64,000 nt of DNA. Source: Rhodoblastus sp963736175 (GTDB lineage: Bacteria; Pseudomonadota; Alphaproteobacteria; Rhizobiales; Beijerinckiaceae). The translations under genes and the position numbers were made by a program. Positions 1-8,097 of the stretch are shown one piece after another. The notes under the pieces are model-generated. The model worked only from the letters and a program-made list of their open reading frames with translations. It was not told the origin of the DNA and did no database searches. How positions within the stretch are numbered: position 1 is the stretch's first letter; the number at the start of each line of letters is the position of its first letter. Location: NCBI GenBank assembly GCA_963736175.1, contig CAVTNU010000005.1, positions 62,001-126,000 on the forward strand, in the 5' to 3' direction.

Positions 1-21
1 TGGTCCACGCCGGAATTCTGA
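1..21 (+). CDS. possible 3' tail of an upstream gene (partial)
   Basis: Reading from base 1 gives W-S-T-P-E-F followed by a TGA stop at 19-21. This could be the last residues of a gene that begins outside the window. Seven codons are too few to assign a family, and it may be chance. Confidence 0.2.
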   Translation, partial: WSTPEF

Positions 22-68
22 ACGCCTGAAACGCGCCATCGCATGGCGACCCGAAGGAATAGCGACAG

Positions 69-710
69 ATGTATGAGCAGCCGCTGTTCCGCGTCGAAGC
101 TAAGGACGAACTCTCCGCCTTTGTGCGCGCTCATCCGCTCGGCCTAGTGATCGTCAAGGACGAGGACGGCGTCAGCGCCGATCTCATCCCGTTCCTCATC
201 GACGCCGCCGGTTCGCTGTTGCGCGCCCATTTCGCCAAGGCCAATCCCCTGCGCCAGAAACTGGTGCGCCAAAGCGAGGCGCTGATCGTCTTTCAAGGCC
301 CACAGGCCTATGTCAGTCCTGGCTTCTATCCCGCCAAAGCCGAACATGGCGAGGTTGTCCCCACCTGGAATTACGCGATGGTCCAGGCGCGGGGCGTCGC
401 GCGCTTGCGCGAGGAGCCCGACTGGATTGCCGGGCAAATCGCTGATCTGGCCGATCAGCAGGAGCGCTCGCGGCAAACGCCGTGGCGCGTCGACGACGCC
501 CCGCCGGACTTCATCGCCGCCCAGATGCGCGCCATTGTCGGGCTAGAGATCGCCATCGCTGACTTGCGCGGCAAATTCAAACTGTCGCAGAACCGCGTGG
601 CGAAGGATCGGGCCGGCGTCGTCTCCGGGCTGGAGCGCGCGCCTTCGGTTGAAACGCCAACGATCGCGCAAATGATGAGAGGGCGGGAAACCGGCAAAAA
701 TCTTGGCTGA
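69..710 (+). CDS. PaiB-family FMN-binding negative transcriptional regulator
   Basis: A 213-residue protein that looks like the PaiB family, small split-barrel FMN-binding proteins named after a Bacillus repressor of sporulation and protease genes. Family features seen are the N-terminal MYEQPLF, the segment HFAKANPL, and the conserved P-T-W-N-Y-A around residues 100-106. The length matches the family. An AAGGA lies about 12 bases before the ATG. The gene overlaps smpB by 8 bases, so the two are probably co-transcribed. The DNA-binding or regulatory role is only inferred from the family name; the flavin-binding fold is the firmer part. Confidence 0.85.
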   Translation: MYEQPLFRVEAKDELSAFVRAHPLGLVIVKDEDGVSADLIPFLIDAAGSLLRAHFAKANPLRQKLVRQSEALIVFQGPQAYVSPGFYPAKAEHGEVVPTWNYAMVQARGVARLREEPDWIAGQIADLADQQERSRQTPWRVDDAPPDFIAAQMRAIVGLEIAIADLRGKFKLSQNRVAKDRAGVVSGLERAPSVETPTIAQMMRGRETGKNLG

Positions 711-1179
711 AAAACAACCTTCAAATTTCAAGATCGTCGCCGACAATCGCAAGGCGCGCTATCATTATGAGATCGGCGAAATCTTTGAAGCCGGCATCGC
801 CTTGACCGGCACCGAGGTGAAAAGCCTGCGCACCGGCAAATCGACAATTGCCAAATCCTACGCCAGCGTCGACCCAAAAGGCGAGGTCTGGCTGATCAAC
901 GCCAACGTGCCGGAATATACGGCGGGCAACCGGTTCAACCACGAGCCGAAGCGCCATCGCAAATTGCTGCTCAAACACAAGGAAATCGTCAAGCTTTCGC
1001 AAGGCGTACAGCGCGAAGGCATGACCATCGTCCCGTTGAAGCTCTATTTCAACGCGCGCGGACGGGCGAAAATCGAAATCGCCCTGGCCAAGGGCAAGCA
1101 ATTGCACGACAAGCGCGAAACCGAAAAGCAGCGCGACTGGAATCGCGAAAAAAGCCGATTGTTGAAACAGCGCGATTGA
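703..1179 (+). CDS. smpB: SsrA-binding protein SmpB
   Basis: A 158-residue SmpB. It binds tmRNA (SsrA) and delivers it to stalled ribosomes in trans-translation. The conserved core is clear: NRKARYHYEI near residue 16, the G-T-E-V-K-S-L-R motif near 37, and the basic C-terminal tail with REKSRLLKQ that enters the ribosome. The frame opens with TTG at 703, inside the end of the paiB-like gene. No ATG lies upstream of the conserved N-terminus, so TTG is the best start. Length is normal for the family. Confidence 0.95.
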   Translation: MAEKQPSNFKIVADNRKARYHYEIGEIFEAGIALTGTEVKSLRTGKSTIAKSYASVDPKGEVWLINANVPEYTAGNRFNHEPKRHRKLLLKHKEIVKLSQGVQREGMTIVPLKLYFNARGRAKIEIALAKGKQLHDKRETEKQRDWNREKSRLLKQRD

Positions 1180-1336
1180 CAGCCCTGCCGGCCGACCGCG
1201 CCGACATATCCGGGCGTATCGGAAAAGTTGATCGGCGAAGCGCGGAAATATACCGTTGGACGGAACCGTATCGCGTTCGCCGAGCCGATCTGTTCGGAAC
1301 GGAAGACGCATCGCGAACCTGCCCACGGGAGCGCCC

Positions 1337-2218
1337 ATGTCCGCCGACGATCCCTTGTCCCGTTTCATCGCCGCCCCCGACGGATTACGCCTGCACGCGC
1401 TTGAGTTTGGCGGCGAGGGCGATGAGGGAACGCCGGTCGTCTGCCTACCCGGCCTGACGCGCCCGGCCGCCGATTTCGCAGCGCTCGCCCGCGCCTTGCG
1501 GCTGAACGGCAAGAAACGCCGCCGCGTGCTGGCGCTCGATTATCGCGGGCGCGGCCAATCCGCTTGGGATCGCGATCCCGCCCATTACGCCATCCCGATC
1601 GAACAGGGCGACATTCTCGCCGCGCTTGAAGCCTTCGGCGTCAAGCAGGCGATCTTCGTGGGAACCTCGCGCGGCGGCCTTCACACGATGATTCTGGCGT
1701 TAGCGAAGCCCGGGCTGGCACGCGCCGCCGTGCTCAACGACATCGGCCCTGTTATCGAAATGGCGGGCCTCATGCGCATCAAAGGCTATCTCGGCCGCTT
1801 GCCGCATATTGGCTCATACGGCGAGGCGGCGGCGTTTTTCAAAGCCTCGAACAGCGCCGAATTTCCCGCCGTCAGCGAATCAGACTGGCTGACCTATGCC
1901 CGCCTGACGCTCAAGGAAGCGCCTTCCGGCCTGAAACTGCGCTACGATCCGCAATTGGCGCATACGTATGACGCAGTCGATCCCGACGCGCCGCAGCCCC
2001 ATCTGTGGAGGCAGTTCGAGGCGCTCGCCAGCGCGCCGCTGCTCGTGCTGCGCGGCGAAAACTCGGACATTCTGTCGGCGGCGACGCTCGCCGAAATGAG
2101 CCGACGCCATAAGGCTTGCCAAAGCTTCATCGTACCAGGCCAAGGCCATGCGCCGCTGTTGCTCGACGCGTCGTCGCATGAGCGCGTCACGCGTTTCATC
2201 GACGAAGCGGACGCATAA
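1337..2218 (+). CDS. alpha/beta-fold hydrolase
   Basis: A 293-residue alpha/beta hydrolase. The nucleophile elbow is G-T-S-R-G-G, an oxyanion/strand motif reads DYRGRGQS, and the likely catalytic His is in GQGHAPLL near the C-terminus. The open frame extends upstream to 1256, but the ATG at 1337 has GGGAGCG just before it and gives the usual N-terminus, so it is preferred. Substrate cannot be told from sequence. It is close to the proline iminopeptidase/haloperoxidase-like group rather than a defined pathway enzyme. It stands alone between smpB and a convergent small gene. Confidence 0.85.
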   Translation: MSADDPLSRFIAAPDGLRLHALEFGGEGDEGTPVVCLPGLTRPAADFAALARALRLNGKKRRRVLALDYRGRGQSAWDRDPAHYAIPIEQGDILAALEAFGVKQAIFVGTSRGGLHTMILALAKPGLARAAVLNDIGPVIEMAGLMRIKGYLGRLPHIGSYGEAAAFFKASNSAEFPAVSESDWLTYARLTLKEAPSGLKLRYDPQLAHTYDAVDPDAPQPHLWRQFEALASAPLLVLRGENSDILSAATLAEMSRRHKACQSFIVPGQGHAPLLLDASSHERVTRFIDEADA

Positions 2219-2240
2219 AAAAGCCGCCCTTCCAGGCGGC
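2217..2240 (-). terminator. Rho-independent terminator of the 2263-2547 gene
   Basis: GCCGCC/GGCGGC stem at 2223-2240, followed on the minus strand by six Ts (2222-2217), about 20 bases after the minus-strand stop. It also lies right after the plus-strand hydrolase stop and may serve both convergent genes. Confidence 0.75.
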
Positions 2241-2262
2241 TCTTTCGTTCAGCGAAAATCGC

Positions 2263-2547
2263 TCAGGCACGCGCGCCGTTGAACTCGACGGTCCCGAGCG
2301 GCGAGGTAAACGTGCCTGTCAGGTTGTCGCCCGCCGCATTGGCGACGAAGGAAATCGGGAACGTTCCCATCGGCGTCGGCACTGCGGCGACAAATTCAGC
2401 CTTGTCGCCGGTGACGGTCAGGTTTTGCAGGGGAATCTCAACACCCTCAGCGATCAGCGCGCTGGCGCCCTGAGCGATGCGCAAGGTCGGCGTTTGCGTG
2501 CCGAAGGGCGTTTCGAGAGTCAAATTCCAGGAGCCGTCAATCGCCAT
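2263..2547 (-). CDS. small conserved beta-rich protein of unknown function
   Basis: A 94-residue acidic protein without signal peptide or membrane segment. It contains two similar stretches built on T-P-[MF]-G-T (residues about 13-16 and 57-61) and ends T-S-P-L-G-T-V-E-F-N-G. The alternating hydrophobic pattern suggests a small beta-barrel or sandwich of lipocalin-like type. AAGGA lies 8 bases before the ATG and a terminator follows the stop, which supports a real, singly transcribed gene. I do not recognise a function. Confidence 0.75.
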   Translation of the reverse strand: MAIDGSWNLTLETPFGTQTPTLRIAQGASALIAEGVEIPLQNLTVTGDKAEFVAAVPTPMGTFPISFVANAAGDNLTGTFTSPLGTVEFNGARA

Positions 2548-2634
2548 CGCTTCTATCCTTTTGTCGAGGTAACAGTTCTTATCTAAACCATATCCGCTTT
2601 GCGGCCGGACGCCAAGCGGCGCGGCAAGAAATTC

Positions 2635-3876
2635 TCACCAGCCGGCGATACGCGTGCAGGCGTTTCCGCCCGGCGAAAATACATAACGATCGCCACAAGC
2701 ATAGGCGACGGGCGGTTCGCGGGTTCGCTCGAACTGGTCGTAGCCTTCTTTCAAATTCCGCCAGAAACCCGACCAGTCGTTCTTCTGTTCGTCGCTGAGG
2801 AACGCCAGCCAACCGCCGTGCGCCTCGCGTTCGATCGCCTCGTCGGTCAGGCGGAAAGGAAAAATATGCACCGACACCTCGCGCTGGCCAGCGCGCAGGG
2901 CCGCCGCGACATAGGCGTAGATTTCATCGATACCGCGATTGGTCATCGCGAAGCAGCCGACCGATTTGCAATCGCCATGCACCATGACGGCCGAACCGTC
3001 GTGGCCGCGGCGCCGATCATAGGCGTTGGGATAACCAACGTCGAAGGCCAGATGATAGTGGGAGTTGGGCCGGAGCTGACGCGCGGACACCGAGTAGAAG
3101 CCTTCGGGCGATTGATAATCGCCGAAACGGGTCTTGGGACCGAGTTTGCCCGACCACTTGCAGATCGGGAAGCTCTTGTACAAGGCGTATTGTCCGCCCT
3201 GTTTCAGCCAAAGCTCGAGCGTGCCTTCCTGCTTGAAAATCCGCACGAAAGCCGGCGCGCCCTTTTTGAACACGGGTCCCGGCGTCGGCGTAAGCGGCGC
3301 GCTTTCCTCGCCCGGCGCCAGCGGAACATTCAGGGCGATAGCCTGCTGCGCCAAAGATGTCGGCCGCGATGGCGGCAGCGGCGGAGAGTTGCGGTCCGCG
3401 GGTCCCTTCAACAGGTCAGGCGCCGAAGGCAGCGGCGCCAGGGCCGGATCGGCGACGGGCGCGGATTCGGAAAGGAGGGGAAGGCGCGGCGGCGTTTCCT
3501 GCAAAGCCTCCGGCGACGGCGGCGCCAGCGCGTCGGGTTCAAAACTATCCAGCCGGAGCATGTCTTGCGGCAGATTATCCGCCGTCAGTTGCGGCGACAG
3601 CGGCCTGAACGCCTCCAACGGCCGAAGATCCGGATCGGGCTGTTTGTCGAGGCGAGCGTCAGCGACGACGACCGGCCTCGACGAAGCGGCTTCCTGAGCG
3701 TCTTCCCCGCTGTCCAGCGCCTCAAACGCCACAAAGCCCGCGAAAGCGAGCAGAATGACGACGGCGCTGACCAAAAGCGCGAGACGGCGCAATTTTCTTT
3801 TCGACAATCGAAACGGCTCCAAGCTGCGCCAACCGGCGGATGGACGCTTCGCGGGACTATTCAAGGATCCCGCCAC
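2635..3876 (-). CDS. YafK-type L,D-transpeptidase with N-terminal membrane anchor
   Basis: A 413-residue YkuD-domain protein of the YafK type. The catalytic signature is H300-G-D-C-K-S-V-G-C308-F-A-M, with Cys308 the nucleophile. Residues 33-52 form one membrane span after a basic cytoplasmic tail. A Pro/Ala-rich linker of about 150 residues then places the catalytic domain (about 205-390) in the periplasm. It probably cross-links or releases peptidoglycan, or links proteins to it. E. coli YafK (DpaA) cleaves the Lpp-peptidoglycan bond, but the exact activity here is unknown. The start is a GTG with weak ribosome-binding context; TTG at 3864 is an alternative. Confidence 0.85.
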   Translation of the reverse strand: MAGSLNSPAKRPSAGWRSLEPFRLSKRKLRRLALLVSAVVILLAFAGFVAFEALDSGEDAQEAASSRPVVVADARLDKQPDPDLRPLEAFRPLSPQLTADNLPQDMLRLDSFEPDALAPPSPEALQETPPRLPLLSESAPVADPALAPLPSAPDLLKGPADRNSPPLPPSRPTSLAQQAIALNVPLAPGEESAPLTPTPGPVFKKGAPAFVRIFKQEGTLELWLKQGGQYALYKSFPICKWSGKLGPKTRFGDYQSPEGFYSVSARQLRPNSHYHLAFDVGYPNAYDRRRGHDGSAVMVHGDCKSVGCFAMTNRGIDEIYAYVAAALRAGQREVSVHIFPFRLTDEAIEREAHGGWLAFLSDEQKNDWSGFWRNLKEGYDQFERTREPPVAYACGDRYVFSPGGNACTRIAGW

Positions 3877-4124
3877 GCGCGCCCGACAAGGCTAGCGAAT
3901 ACTCACTTCCCGGCCTCTTTGCGCCAACCTACCCCCATCCGCTTTGCGCATTCATATCTGACGACGCGACATCTGCACAAATCCGGATAAGCGGATAATA
4001 TGGCGCTTTCGGGATAATGCCAAAATCCCCTTTCCCCTCGGCGCGTCGCCCCCGCATTCACGGCGGGCATCGCAAAACGGAAACCACCAATTGAGATTCT
4101 ATAGCTATTCTTGAGGAGAGCGAG

Positions 4125-5510
4125 ATGAGCGAAATCAAAATCGGCGAAGAATATTTCAATGTTCTCGTCGAAGGGCCTGAAAACGAGCCCTTTCTGACGC
4201 TGTCGAACTCGCTGGGCTGCGACCTGCACATGTGGGACGCCCAAATTCCACATTTTACCAAACACTTTCGTGTGGTTCGCTATGATTCGCGCGGCCACGG
4301 CGGCTCCGCCGTCAGCGCCGGCCCCTATTCCCTCGCCCGCCTTGCGGACGACGCGCTCGCTATTCTCGACGCGATCGGCGCCGAAAAGACCCATTGGCTG
4401 GGCCTGTCCAAGGGCGGCATGGTCGGCCAATGGCTGCTGACGCACGCCCCGCACAGGCTTGACCGCGTCGTATTGGCCAACACCTCTTCGCACATGCCCC
4501 CCGCCGGCTTGTGGAACGCGCGCATTCGCGCCGTGCGCGAAAAGGGCATGGAGGCTGTGGCGCCGGCGGTCATTGGGCGCTGGTTCTCCAAGACCTTCAT
4601 GGACGACGCGCCGCAGGCCGTCGCGGCGATCGAGAAAACGTTGAAGGCGATCGATCCAGAAGGCTACGTCGCCTGCGCCGCCGCCATTCGCGACATGGAT
4701 CAGCGCGAATCGCTTCGCGGCGTCAAGAACAAGCAGGTGCTGATCATTGTCGGGGCCGCCGATCCGGCGACGCCGCCGGAGCACGGCCAAGTGATCGCTC
4801 AGGCGATCGAGGGCGCCAAGCTGGTGACGCTGAACGCCGCGCACCTGTCGAATATCGAACAGGCCGAGCCCTTCGCCGCCGCCGTGTTGGATTTTCTCAC
4901 CAAGCCGGCGAAAAAAGCTATGGCGCCATCGCGCCACGCCCCCGGCCGCAAGCCGCCGCGCAAGACCGCGACTGGCGTCGTGCGCAAGGCGACGGCGAAA
5001 AAGATCGCTGCAAAAAAAGCGGCGGCCAAGAAAGGCGCGAGGAAGGAAGACGCGAAGAAGAAAGCGGCCAAAGCGGCGAAACGCCCCGCCAAGAAAACAG
5101 CCGCCAGGAAACCCGTCGCGAAGAAATCAGTCGCGAAGAAACTGATCGCAAAAACTGTAAAAAAGCCGGCGGGGAAAAAAGCCGCGGCGAAGAAACCTCG
5201 GGCGAAAAAGGCCTCAACCAAGAAAACCCCGGCTAAGAAAACCGCAAAAAAACGCGCGCGACCAAAAAATCAGTTCGGTCGCCGCGCGCTAAATGACACC
5301 CAAGATCCTGCTTCTATCGGCGGCGCAGCCGCGTGGCCTATAGGCATCCGCCTAGATGGCCAAATGGCCCTTAGCCGATCTTGTTGCGCCAGATCCAGCA
5401 GGAGCAGTCGGAGGAAATCGGCCCCTGAACGAACGTGCAATCCGACGGCGCCAGGAACAGCTTGCACGAACCGCAGTTGTGGCCGTTGGACGCTACCGTT
5501 TGAAACTTGA
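4125..5510 (+). CDS. 3-oxoadipate enol-lactonase-like hydrolase with histone-H1-like Lys/Ala-rich tail (probable frame break)
   Basis: Residues 1 to about 262 form a PcaD-like alpha/beta hydrolase: DSRGHGG at 54-60, nucleophile Ser95 in G-L-S-K-G-G, catalytic His in AAHLSN. From about 265 the chain becomes a long Lys/Ala/Arg tail with repeated KKxAAKK units, like bacterial histone-H1/AlgP-type tails. GAGGAGAG precedes the ATG. The frame as given runs to 5510, antisense into the HiPIP gene, with a sudden change of composition after 5252. A -1 shift at the seven As (5246-5252) instead continues the basic tail as T-R-A-T-K-K-S-V-R-S-P-R-A-K and stops at 5296. The natural product therefore probably ends at 5296. 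Fusion of a metabolic hydrolase to a DNA-binding-type tail is unusual. Confidence 0.8.
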   Translation: MSEIKIGEEYFNVLVEGPENEPFLTLSNSLGCDLHMWDAQIPHFTKHFRVVRYDSRGHGGSAVSAGPYSLARLADDALAILDAIGAEKTHWLGLSKGGMVGQWLLTHAPHRLDRVVLANTSSHMPPAGLWNARIRAVREKGMEAVAPAVIGRWFSKTFMDDAPQAVAAIEKTLKAIDPEGYVACAAAIRDMDQRESLRGVKNKQVLIIVGAADPATPPEHGQVIAQAIEGAKLVTLNAAHLSNIEQAEPFAAAVLDFLTKPAKKAMAPSRHAPGRKPPRKTATGVVRKATAKKIAAKKAAAKKGARKEDAKKKAAKAAKRPAKKTAARKPVAKKSVAKKLIAKTVKKPAGKKAAAKKPRAKKASTKKTPAKKTAKKRARPKNQFGRRALNDTQDPASIGGAAAWPIGIRLDGQMALSRSCCARSSRSSRRKSAPERTCNPTAPGTACTNRSCGRWTLPFET

Positions 5511-5646
5511 CGGAATCCTTGGAAAGCTTAACCGTCGCGTTTGCCTCGGTTGCGGGCAACAACAACGCCGCGCCGGCGACAGCGCCTCCCGAGAACAAAG
5601 TCCGGCGGGAAATAAGGGCCGAACCGATTTTGTTGGAATTTTTCAT
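5371..5646 (-). CDS. Tat-exported high-potential iron-sulfur protein (HiPIP)
   Basis: A 91-residue precursor. A twin-arginine signal (S-R-R-T-L-F at 13-18, hydrophobic stretch, A-N-A cleavage near 37) exports a folded cofactor protein. Cysteines at 58, 61, 70, 81 and 83 in C-G-S-C...C...C-S-C-W-I-W match the HiPIP arrangement for a [4Fe-4S] cluster, with one cysteine more than needed. The ATG at 5646 has GAGGATG upstream; an ATG 19 codons earlier has poorer context. HiPIPs are periplasmic one-electron carriers. The neighbours (Cyc2-like porin, di-haem cytochromes) suggest it carries electrons from that pathway, as Iro/HiPIP and PioC do in iron oxidisers. Confidence 0.88.
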   Translation of the reverse strand: MKNSNKIGSALISRRTLFSGGAVAGAALLLPATEANATVKLSKDSVKFQTVASNGHNCGSCKLFLAPSDCTFVQGPISSDCSCWIWRNKIG

Positions 5647-5730
5647 AACATCCTCGCGCTTCCGCGCCTCACGGAATGAGACGCGCTTGATTTCTTGACG
5701 CATTGAGACGCCAACATCGACGTTGCCTCG

Positions 5731-5744
5731 TTGACATTGATCAA
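5731..5744 (-). promoter_or_regulatory. FNR/FixK-type box upstream of the HiPIP gene
   Basis: TTGACATTGATCAA fits the Crp/Fnr-family consensus TTGAY-N4-RTCAA. Its centre lies about 91 bases before the HiPIP start, so an activator at -41.5 would give a leader of about 50 bases. This suggests control by oxygen or redox state. Confidence 0.55.
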
Positions 5745-5803
5745 CGGGCCGTCGCTCAAAACTTGCCTAAGCGTATGATAACCTGGGATCGCGGCCCATA
5801 GAG

Positions 5804-5830
5804 CGGAATGCGTCATAACGACGCATTCCG
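5804..5830 (-). other. strong stem-loop between the Cyc2-like gene and the HiPIP gene
   Basis: Perfect 11-bp arms CGGAATGCGTC / GACGCATTCCG with a 5-base loop, 54 bases after the Cyc2-like stop. There is no T-run on the minus strand, so it may be a factor-assisted end or a 3' mRNA stabiliser rather than a classic terminator. Confidence 0.6.
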
Positions 5831-5883
5831 GCCCGTTGATCGCTCGTCAAAAGCGTGGCGCGAGGAATTCGGGGACTGGCCCC

Positions 5884-7356
5884 TCAGAACATTGTGAAGG
5901 CGTAGAGGAACAGGGTGTTATTCCCGGCAGCGCTGAGGTTGCCGCCATCGACGCCCCTCTGCAAGCCGTCCAGCTGCGTGAACACCGTGTAGGACAGCCC
6001 AATGCGGGTATTGAACCATGGCCACAGGCCGGGCCCGCCATGCGAGAACGGTAGGTATGACACATCAAAAATCCAGCCTGCGGAATTAGGCGATGGATTC
6101 CCGTTTGGGCCGATACCCTGATAAATACCCGCGTCGGACGTTCCATTGATATTGAAATAACCTGCGCCGAATGCGTATGTATGGTCGTAGACGTACTCGC
6201 CCTGTAGCTTCAGGCTTCTCAGGTAATCGACGTGATTGCTGGTTAAACCTTGCGAGAAAAACGAATTATCAAATTGCTGACGTTCAATAACGTAGTTTGC
6301 CCGCAGCGTCACGGCGTGCTTGTCGTGAATCCACTGATATTGACCGTCGAAACCTTCGTCCCAATACCGATCCACGCCAGCGCCCCCAATATTGTTGGGA
6401 ACGACACTGGCAAGCAGGCCATAGGTGCCTACCATGATGGAATGTTCGCCGATGTTCTTTTCGACGGCAAATCGCCAATAGGGGGCCGCGCCATCGAAAG
6501 TAATGTTGTTGCCGATAAGATCGCTTGCGCAGCAGGCGCCCAGACCGTTCTGCAAATTATAGGACGGGGTTTTGTAGGCGCTGATTTCGGCGTAAAAACT
6601 GTCGTCAACGAAAACATAGGCGCCGGCGCTGACGGCGTTGCCTGGCCCAAGGAGCCCGCCGAAGGGTCCATCAAGCAGGGTCGCGGCATAGGGGCTGGGC
6701 TGGAAGGCCGATGTAATAAAAGGCCAGGCCCAGGCCGAGGTCGTGTTCCACGGGTCCTGAACTGTGGGATTATTATTGAAATCCAGGCCCCAGATCACGT
6801 CGTGATTGGCGATCCGCGCCGTATCGGCATATCGGATGTCGGTATTGTCCCAACCAAAAGCGACGCCGCCGCCGTCATTGGCTAGCGTGACCTGCACAAA
6901 GGCGCCGAGATTGCCGTAGATCTTGCCACCATAGAACACGCTCACCTGTTGCGCGAGATCCACCCAGTTATTCGGCCCGTCGAAGCCCCCGCCCTGCGGT
7001 CCGAGGTCGCTATTGGTGCGGGTGAAGCCCGATTGAACCATCATCGCGAGTGGGAGCGGCGGCGTGAACAGCGCGCCGCCCGAGCCGCTTTCGCCGTTTG
7101 GACCGCCGCCTTCCAACGTATAGCCCAGCAGTTTGAAGCGACGCCCGAAAGGCGTCAGTTGCGGAAAGGCGGTGTGACAGGTGGAGCAGGTCTGACCGGT
7201 CTGGCGCGCGAAACTCGGCAGCGCAGCGGCCTTTTCGGGGACGCCGAAATAGACGGCGAGAGCGAGAATCAAAGCGGCCGGCGCCGCGCCCCGAAGCGCC
7301 GTCAGCGCTCGAGCGCCGACGCGGATGACTTTCGCGGGATCAATCATTCCGACCAT
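5884..7356 (-). CDS. Cyc2-like outer-membrane mono-haem cytochrome-porin
   Basis: A 490-residue exported protein. A signal sequence (about 15-45) ends in A-A-A-L-P. Then comes P-S-F-A-R-Q-T-G-Q-T-C-S-T-C-H (haem site C57-H61) and P-Q-L-T-P-F-G-R-R-F-K-L-L-G-Y-T. This is the N-terminal signature of Cyc2, the fused cytochrome-porin that takes electrons from Fe(II) at the cell surface. The remaining ~400 residues are Gly/Asn/aromatic-rich with alternating strands and end in a terminal Phe (F-T-M-F), as in outer-membrane beta-barrels. ATG at 7356 is chosen because AGGAGGA sits 8 bases upstream; the ATG at 7410 lacks this. Related porin-cytochromes with unknown donors exist, so the iron substrate is inference. 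Confidence 0.75.
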   Translation of the reverse strand: MVGMIDPAKVIRVGARALTALRGAAPAALILALAVYFGVPEKAAALPSFARQTGQTCSTCHTAFPQLTPFGRRFKLLGYTLEGGGPNGESGSGGALFTPPLPLAMMVQSGFTRTNSDLGPQGGGFDGPNNWVDLAQQVSVFYGGKIYGNLGAFVQVTLANDGGGVAFGWDNTDIRYADTARIANHDVIWGLDFNNNPTVQDPWNTTSAWAWPFITSAFQPSPYAATLLDGPFGGLLGPGNAVSAGAYVFVDDSFYAEISAYKTPSYNLQNGLGACCASDLIGNNITFDGAAPYWRFAVEKNIGEHSIMVGTYGLLASVVPNNIGGAGVDRYWDEGFDGQYQWIHDKHAVTLRANYVIERQQFDNSFFSQGLTSNHVDYLRSLKLQGEYVYDHTYAFGAGYFNINGTSDAGIYQGIGPNGNPSPNSAGWIFDVSYLPFSHGGPGLWPWFNTRIGLSYTVFTQLDGLQRGVDGGNLSAAGNNTLFLYAFTMF

Positions 7357-7440
7357 CCGATCGGTCCTCCTCAATGTCTCCCGAAGGAGCGCTTTGTTTT
7401 CCAACGCCATGTTTTCGCCTGTCGCCGGCTTGAGCGAATT

Positions 7441-8037
7441 TTACTCGATAAAACTCAGGTACGACGCGAGAGCCTCGACTTCATTCGAGGATAACGACCT
7501 CGCCACCTGCGGCATTGGTCTTGCCGTTGCGTGATACCCCTCGTTCCACTGCTCAAGCCGTCTTTTCACGTACTCATAAGACAGTCCGCCCAAACGCGGG
7601 ATTTCGCGAATCCCTCCACCGTTCGGAGCGTGGCAGACGACGCAAGCCACGATATTGGCGTTGGGAATCCCCAGTTCGTAGATCGTCTTGCCGGCCGCGG
7701 CTAGGTCGTTGTTCCCGTCGTTGGCGGGTTGCGCCGGCTGCGCCGAAAAATAAACGGCCAGATTATTCGCCGTGTCGGGCGGGAGATTCGCGACAGCGTT
7801 CCACATGTATTTTTTCGACAAGGGGTTGTCGCGGATATGCGCAGCCAAAGCGCCAACCTGCTTCTCGATGTACTGAGCTCTTTGCCCGGCCAGACGCGGC
7901 GCCGTCGAAAATCCCTGAGCCCCGGTTCCGTGGCAGAAGGTGCAATTGCCGACGGGAAGGCCCTCTTCCGCCATAAGAGGACCGGCGGAAAAGAGCAAAA
8001 TCGCCAAGGCCGCGATTTTAGAGCTGAAGTGCTTCAT
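7441..8037 (-). CDS. di-haem cytochrome c, c4 type (copy B)
   Basis: A 198-residue precursor with signal peptide (about 1-23, ending P-L-M-A). Two haem-binding sites, C32-T-F-C-H36 and C132-V-V-C-H136, lie in two similar halves, each followed by P-R-L-[AG]-G, the hallmark of cytochrome c4. ATG at 8037 is preferred to an upstream ORF extension because it opens directly on the signal peptide. Cytochromes c4 shuttle electrons in the periplasm, often to terminal oxidases; Cyc1 of Acidithiobacillus, downstream of Cyc2, is of this type. It lies about 85 bases before the Cyc2-like start and is probably in the same transcript. Confidence 0.88.
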   Translation of the reverse strand: MKHFSSKIAALAILLFSAGPLMAEEGLPVGNCTFCHGTGAQGFSTAPRLAGQRAQYIEKQVGALAAHIRDNPLSKKYMWNAVANLPPDTANNLAVYFSAQPAQPANDGNNDLAAAGKTIYELGIPNANIVACVVCHAPNGGGIREIPRLGGLSYEYVKRRLEQWNEGYHATARPMPQVARSLSSNEVEALASYLSFIE

Positions 8038-8097
8038 GATCCGAATTCTCGCACGTGATGCTTGCGTCAAAGTCCTGGCTACGTCAGGCGAACGGCT

